Positions 62,825-64,000 of a stretch of DNA of 64,000 bases are shown piece after piece. The stretch comes from JAYEIA01 sp964472505 (GTDB lineage Bacteria > Bacteroidota > Bacteroidia > Bacteroidales > JAADGE01). The DNA lies in NCBI GenBank assembly GCA_964472505.1, contig CAYYQW010000010.1:1-64000 (forward strand), in the 5' to 3' direction. The notes under the pieces were generated by a model that did no database searches, had not been told where the DNA came from, and was given only the letters and a program-made list of their open reading frames with translations. The position numbers and the translations under genes are program-made. The number at the start of each line of letters is the position of its first letter. Within the stretch, counting starts at the first letter, position 1.

Positions 62825-63132
62825 TACTCGTAATCAACCGAGGTAAAAACACCGCCTACTTCACGGATAAAATTCACAACTTCGGCATGATCCGGATGTT
62901 TCTTATAGGCTTCCAATTCATCCAAATTAATAAAATCGGAAACTAAAACCAGATCCTGGTAATTTGGTTTGTCTGCAGACGAATAAATATTCTGTCCGGT
63001 ATCGTAGGCTTTTATTTCTTTAATTTTCTCCGGTAATCTGTCCAAGCGATTTAAGATTTCCGTAGCCATCTCCGAACGCTCTTCTTCGTTATCAATGCCT
63101 TCAAGCCTAATCATTACAACATGTTTTATCAT
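62821..63132 (-). CDS. Dabb-domain (stress-responsive A/B barrel) protein
   Basis: 103 residues from ATG at 63132 (MIKHVVMIRL). KHVVMIRLEG, YQDLVLVSDFINLDELEAYKKHPDHAEVVNFIRE are the Dabb ferredoxin-like fold marks. Members form dimeric barrels; their function is diverse and mostly unknown. Its stop codon overlaps that of porD tail-to-tail (TTAG). Confidence 0.88.
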   Translation of the reverse strand: MIKHVVMIRLEGIDNEEERSEMATEILNRLDRLPEKIKEIKAYDTGQNIYSSADKPNYQDLVLVSDFINLDELEAYKKHPDHAEVVNFIREVGGVFTSVDYEY

Positions 63133-63570
63133 CGCATCTAAATTTAATAAAAACAAACTATTCCAATTTCAAAGAAAAGTATTATTATTTCATTTATAAA
63201 AAAAAATCCAACTGCCTTGAGATGTTATGTAGCAAGTTTTAGGGCTAATTATTATGAATAGCGGCGGGATTTATCCCGCTGAAATATTATTGAAGAAAAT
63301 TGGCTTTAGCCAAAACAAACCTAACCTAACAGTTTTGGCTAAAGCCAAATAGAATGTAATCCTATACACCGGCATAAATGCCGACGCTATTTAATACCTG
63401 AAACTGAGGTGTTTATAAGCCCGTAAAGTAGAATTAGAATGAGTCATAAACTAAACACTGACAGCACATTCAACCGCTCTGTTTTCGCAAATGTTCATTG
63501 CGGGTAAAGCTCAAAATAATATTTAATCAATTAGGCTGCTGAACTTCATTCATTTTCATAAACAGCAAGA
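63133..63570. other. Gene-free region with palindromic cluster
   Basis: No gene in about 440 bases. It contains the hairpin cluster at 63257-63391 and, to the right, the ppdK terminator. The remainder shows nothing I recognise. Confidence 0.5.
63257..63391. repeat. Cluster of three hairpins within an outer inverted repeat
   Basis: Outer AATAGCG (63257-63263) / CGCTATT (63385-63391). Inside: GCGGGAT-tt-ATCCCGC (63264-63279); a 17-bp perfect stem (63300-63316 with 63332-63348) built on GGCTTTAGCC; and CGGCAT-aa-ATGCCG (63370-63383). Words of this type recur between genes in Bacteroidota. Its plan resembles the element at 32699-32831 though the sequence differs. Confidence 0.75.
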
Positions 63571-63601
63571 AAAAAGCCGAGCTCTTTGAGCTCGGCTTTT
63601 T
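63571..63601. terminator. ppdK: Terminator of ppdK
   Basis: AAAAAGCCGAGCTC (63571-63584) pairs with its full complement (63588-63601) around TTT; a T-run on the minus strand follows the stem. Works for the leftward ppdK and possibly in both directions. Confidence 0.9.
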
Positions 63602-63623
63602 AACAGTACAAATATAAACAAAT

Positions 63624-64000
63624 TTACAATGTTTCTCTGATTACGGCTTGAGCGGCTGCCAAGCGTGCAATCGGCACACGATAAGGCGAACAGCTTACAT
63701 AGTCCAAGCCCGTGCGGTGGCAAAATTCAACCGAAGAAGGTTCTCCGCCGTGCTCTCCGCAGATTCCGAGCTTAATATCGGGACGGGTTTGGCGTCCTTT
63801 CTTAACAGCCATTTCCACGAGTTGGCCAACACCTTCCTGATCCAATACTTGGAAAGGATCGTGCTTAAGCAGGCCTTTCTCAAGATAAATCGGCAAGAAT
63901 TTACCGGCATCATCACGCGAGTAACCGAAAGCCATTTGCGTAAGGTCATTGGTTCCGAATGAGAAGAACTCAGCTGATTCTGCAATTTCATCGGCAGTTA
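63624..64000 (-). CDS. ppdK: Pyruvate, phosphate dikinase (C-terminal part)
   Basis: Partial: the gene runs in from the right edge and only about 125 C-terminal residues are here. EFFSFGTNDLTQMAFGYSRDDAGKFLP, PDIKLGICGEHGGEPSSVEFCHRTGLDYVSCSPYRVPIARLAAAQA are the PEP/pyruvate-binding domain with the catalytic CGEHGGEP cysteine region. The enzyme interconverts pyruvate and PEP with ATP and phosphate; in Bacteroidota it often serves glycolysis or gluconeogenesis. Confidence 0.95.
   Translation of the reverse strand, partial: TADEIAESAEFFSFGTNDLTQMAFGYSRDDAGKFLPIYLEKGLLKHDPFQVLDQEGVGQLVEMAVKKGRQTRPDIKLGICGEHGGEPSSVEFCHRTGLDYVSCSPYRVPIARLAAAQAVIRETL

Overview
The window comes from a member of the Bacteroidota, most likely class Bacteroidia. 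The signs are: promoters of the TAnnTTTG type (TTTG about 19 bases upstream) in front of many genes; few Shine-Dalgarno-like leaders; two secreted proteins with type IX secretion (T9SS) C-terminal sorting domains; a PorD-type T9SS protein; the bacteroidete forms of RpoZ, L17 (acidic tail), L36 and S14 (zinc-less forms); and dialkylresorcinol (flexirubin-type) DarA/DarB enzymes. Genus or species cannot be decided from the sequence. There are no rRNA or tRNA genes and no CRISPR array.

Layout. 1-3.7 kb: a small lipoprotein, a membrane glycosyltransferase and a T9SS cargo protein, with a small inverted-repeat element between the last two. 3.7-20.7 kb: one long leftward operon of 33 genes, rpsL-rpsG-fusA followed by the S10, spc and alpha ribosomal clusters with secY, infA, rpmJ and rpoA, read from a clear promoter at 20726-20755 to a terminator at 3741-3780. 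It lacks map between secY and infA. 20.7-30 kb: fabD, a heptahelical-type membrane protein, an M23 peptidase, a metallo-hydrolase/recG/PHP-phosphatase/DUF202 operon, and a PPC-repeat lipoprotein. 30-32.6 kb: darA, darB and a hotdog dehydratase, a short piece of a dialkylresorcinol/flexirubin pathway.

32.6-36.2 kb is the most unusual part. It is visibly AT-richer than its surroundings. It holds a 133-nt multi-hairpin palindrome, then an array of 20 small hairpins spaced by linkers of mostly exactly 30 nt (two hairpin families, period 47-48 bp). The array ends 26 bases before a two-gene operon: a DUF1016-N-like domain fused to an AAA/OLD-type ATPase, and a TOPRIM/DUF4276-like partner. The partner is now frameshifted by a perfect 35-bp tandem duplication. 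This looks like a mobile conflict or defence locus with an unexplained hairpin array, in an off state that could revert.

36.2-51.5 kb: lptG-like permease, a DUF1858 protein and ribBA, a large gingipain-family (C25) T9SS protease, a sensor-like lipoprotein with a SpoIIE phosphatase output, an S9 dipeptidyl peptidase and monomeric isocitrate dehydrogenase. 52.3-58.5 kb: an oxidative-stress and iron set (ferritin, thioredoxin reductase, a PerR/Fur regulator, AhpC-type and Bcp-type peroxiredoxins, ferredoxin/flavodoxin-NADP reductase) plus a dihydroorotate-dehydrogenase-like protein. trxB is flanked by two inverted copies of the same MITE-like element found near 2 kb. 59-64 kb: a SiaC-like protein, the conserved bamD-rpoZ-coaBC-porD cluster (recN, the usual next gene, is not there), a Dabb-domain protein, a palindromic repeat cluster and the 3' end of ppdK.
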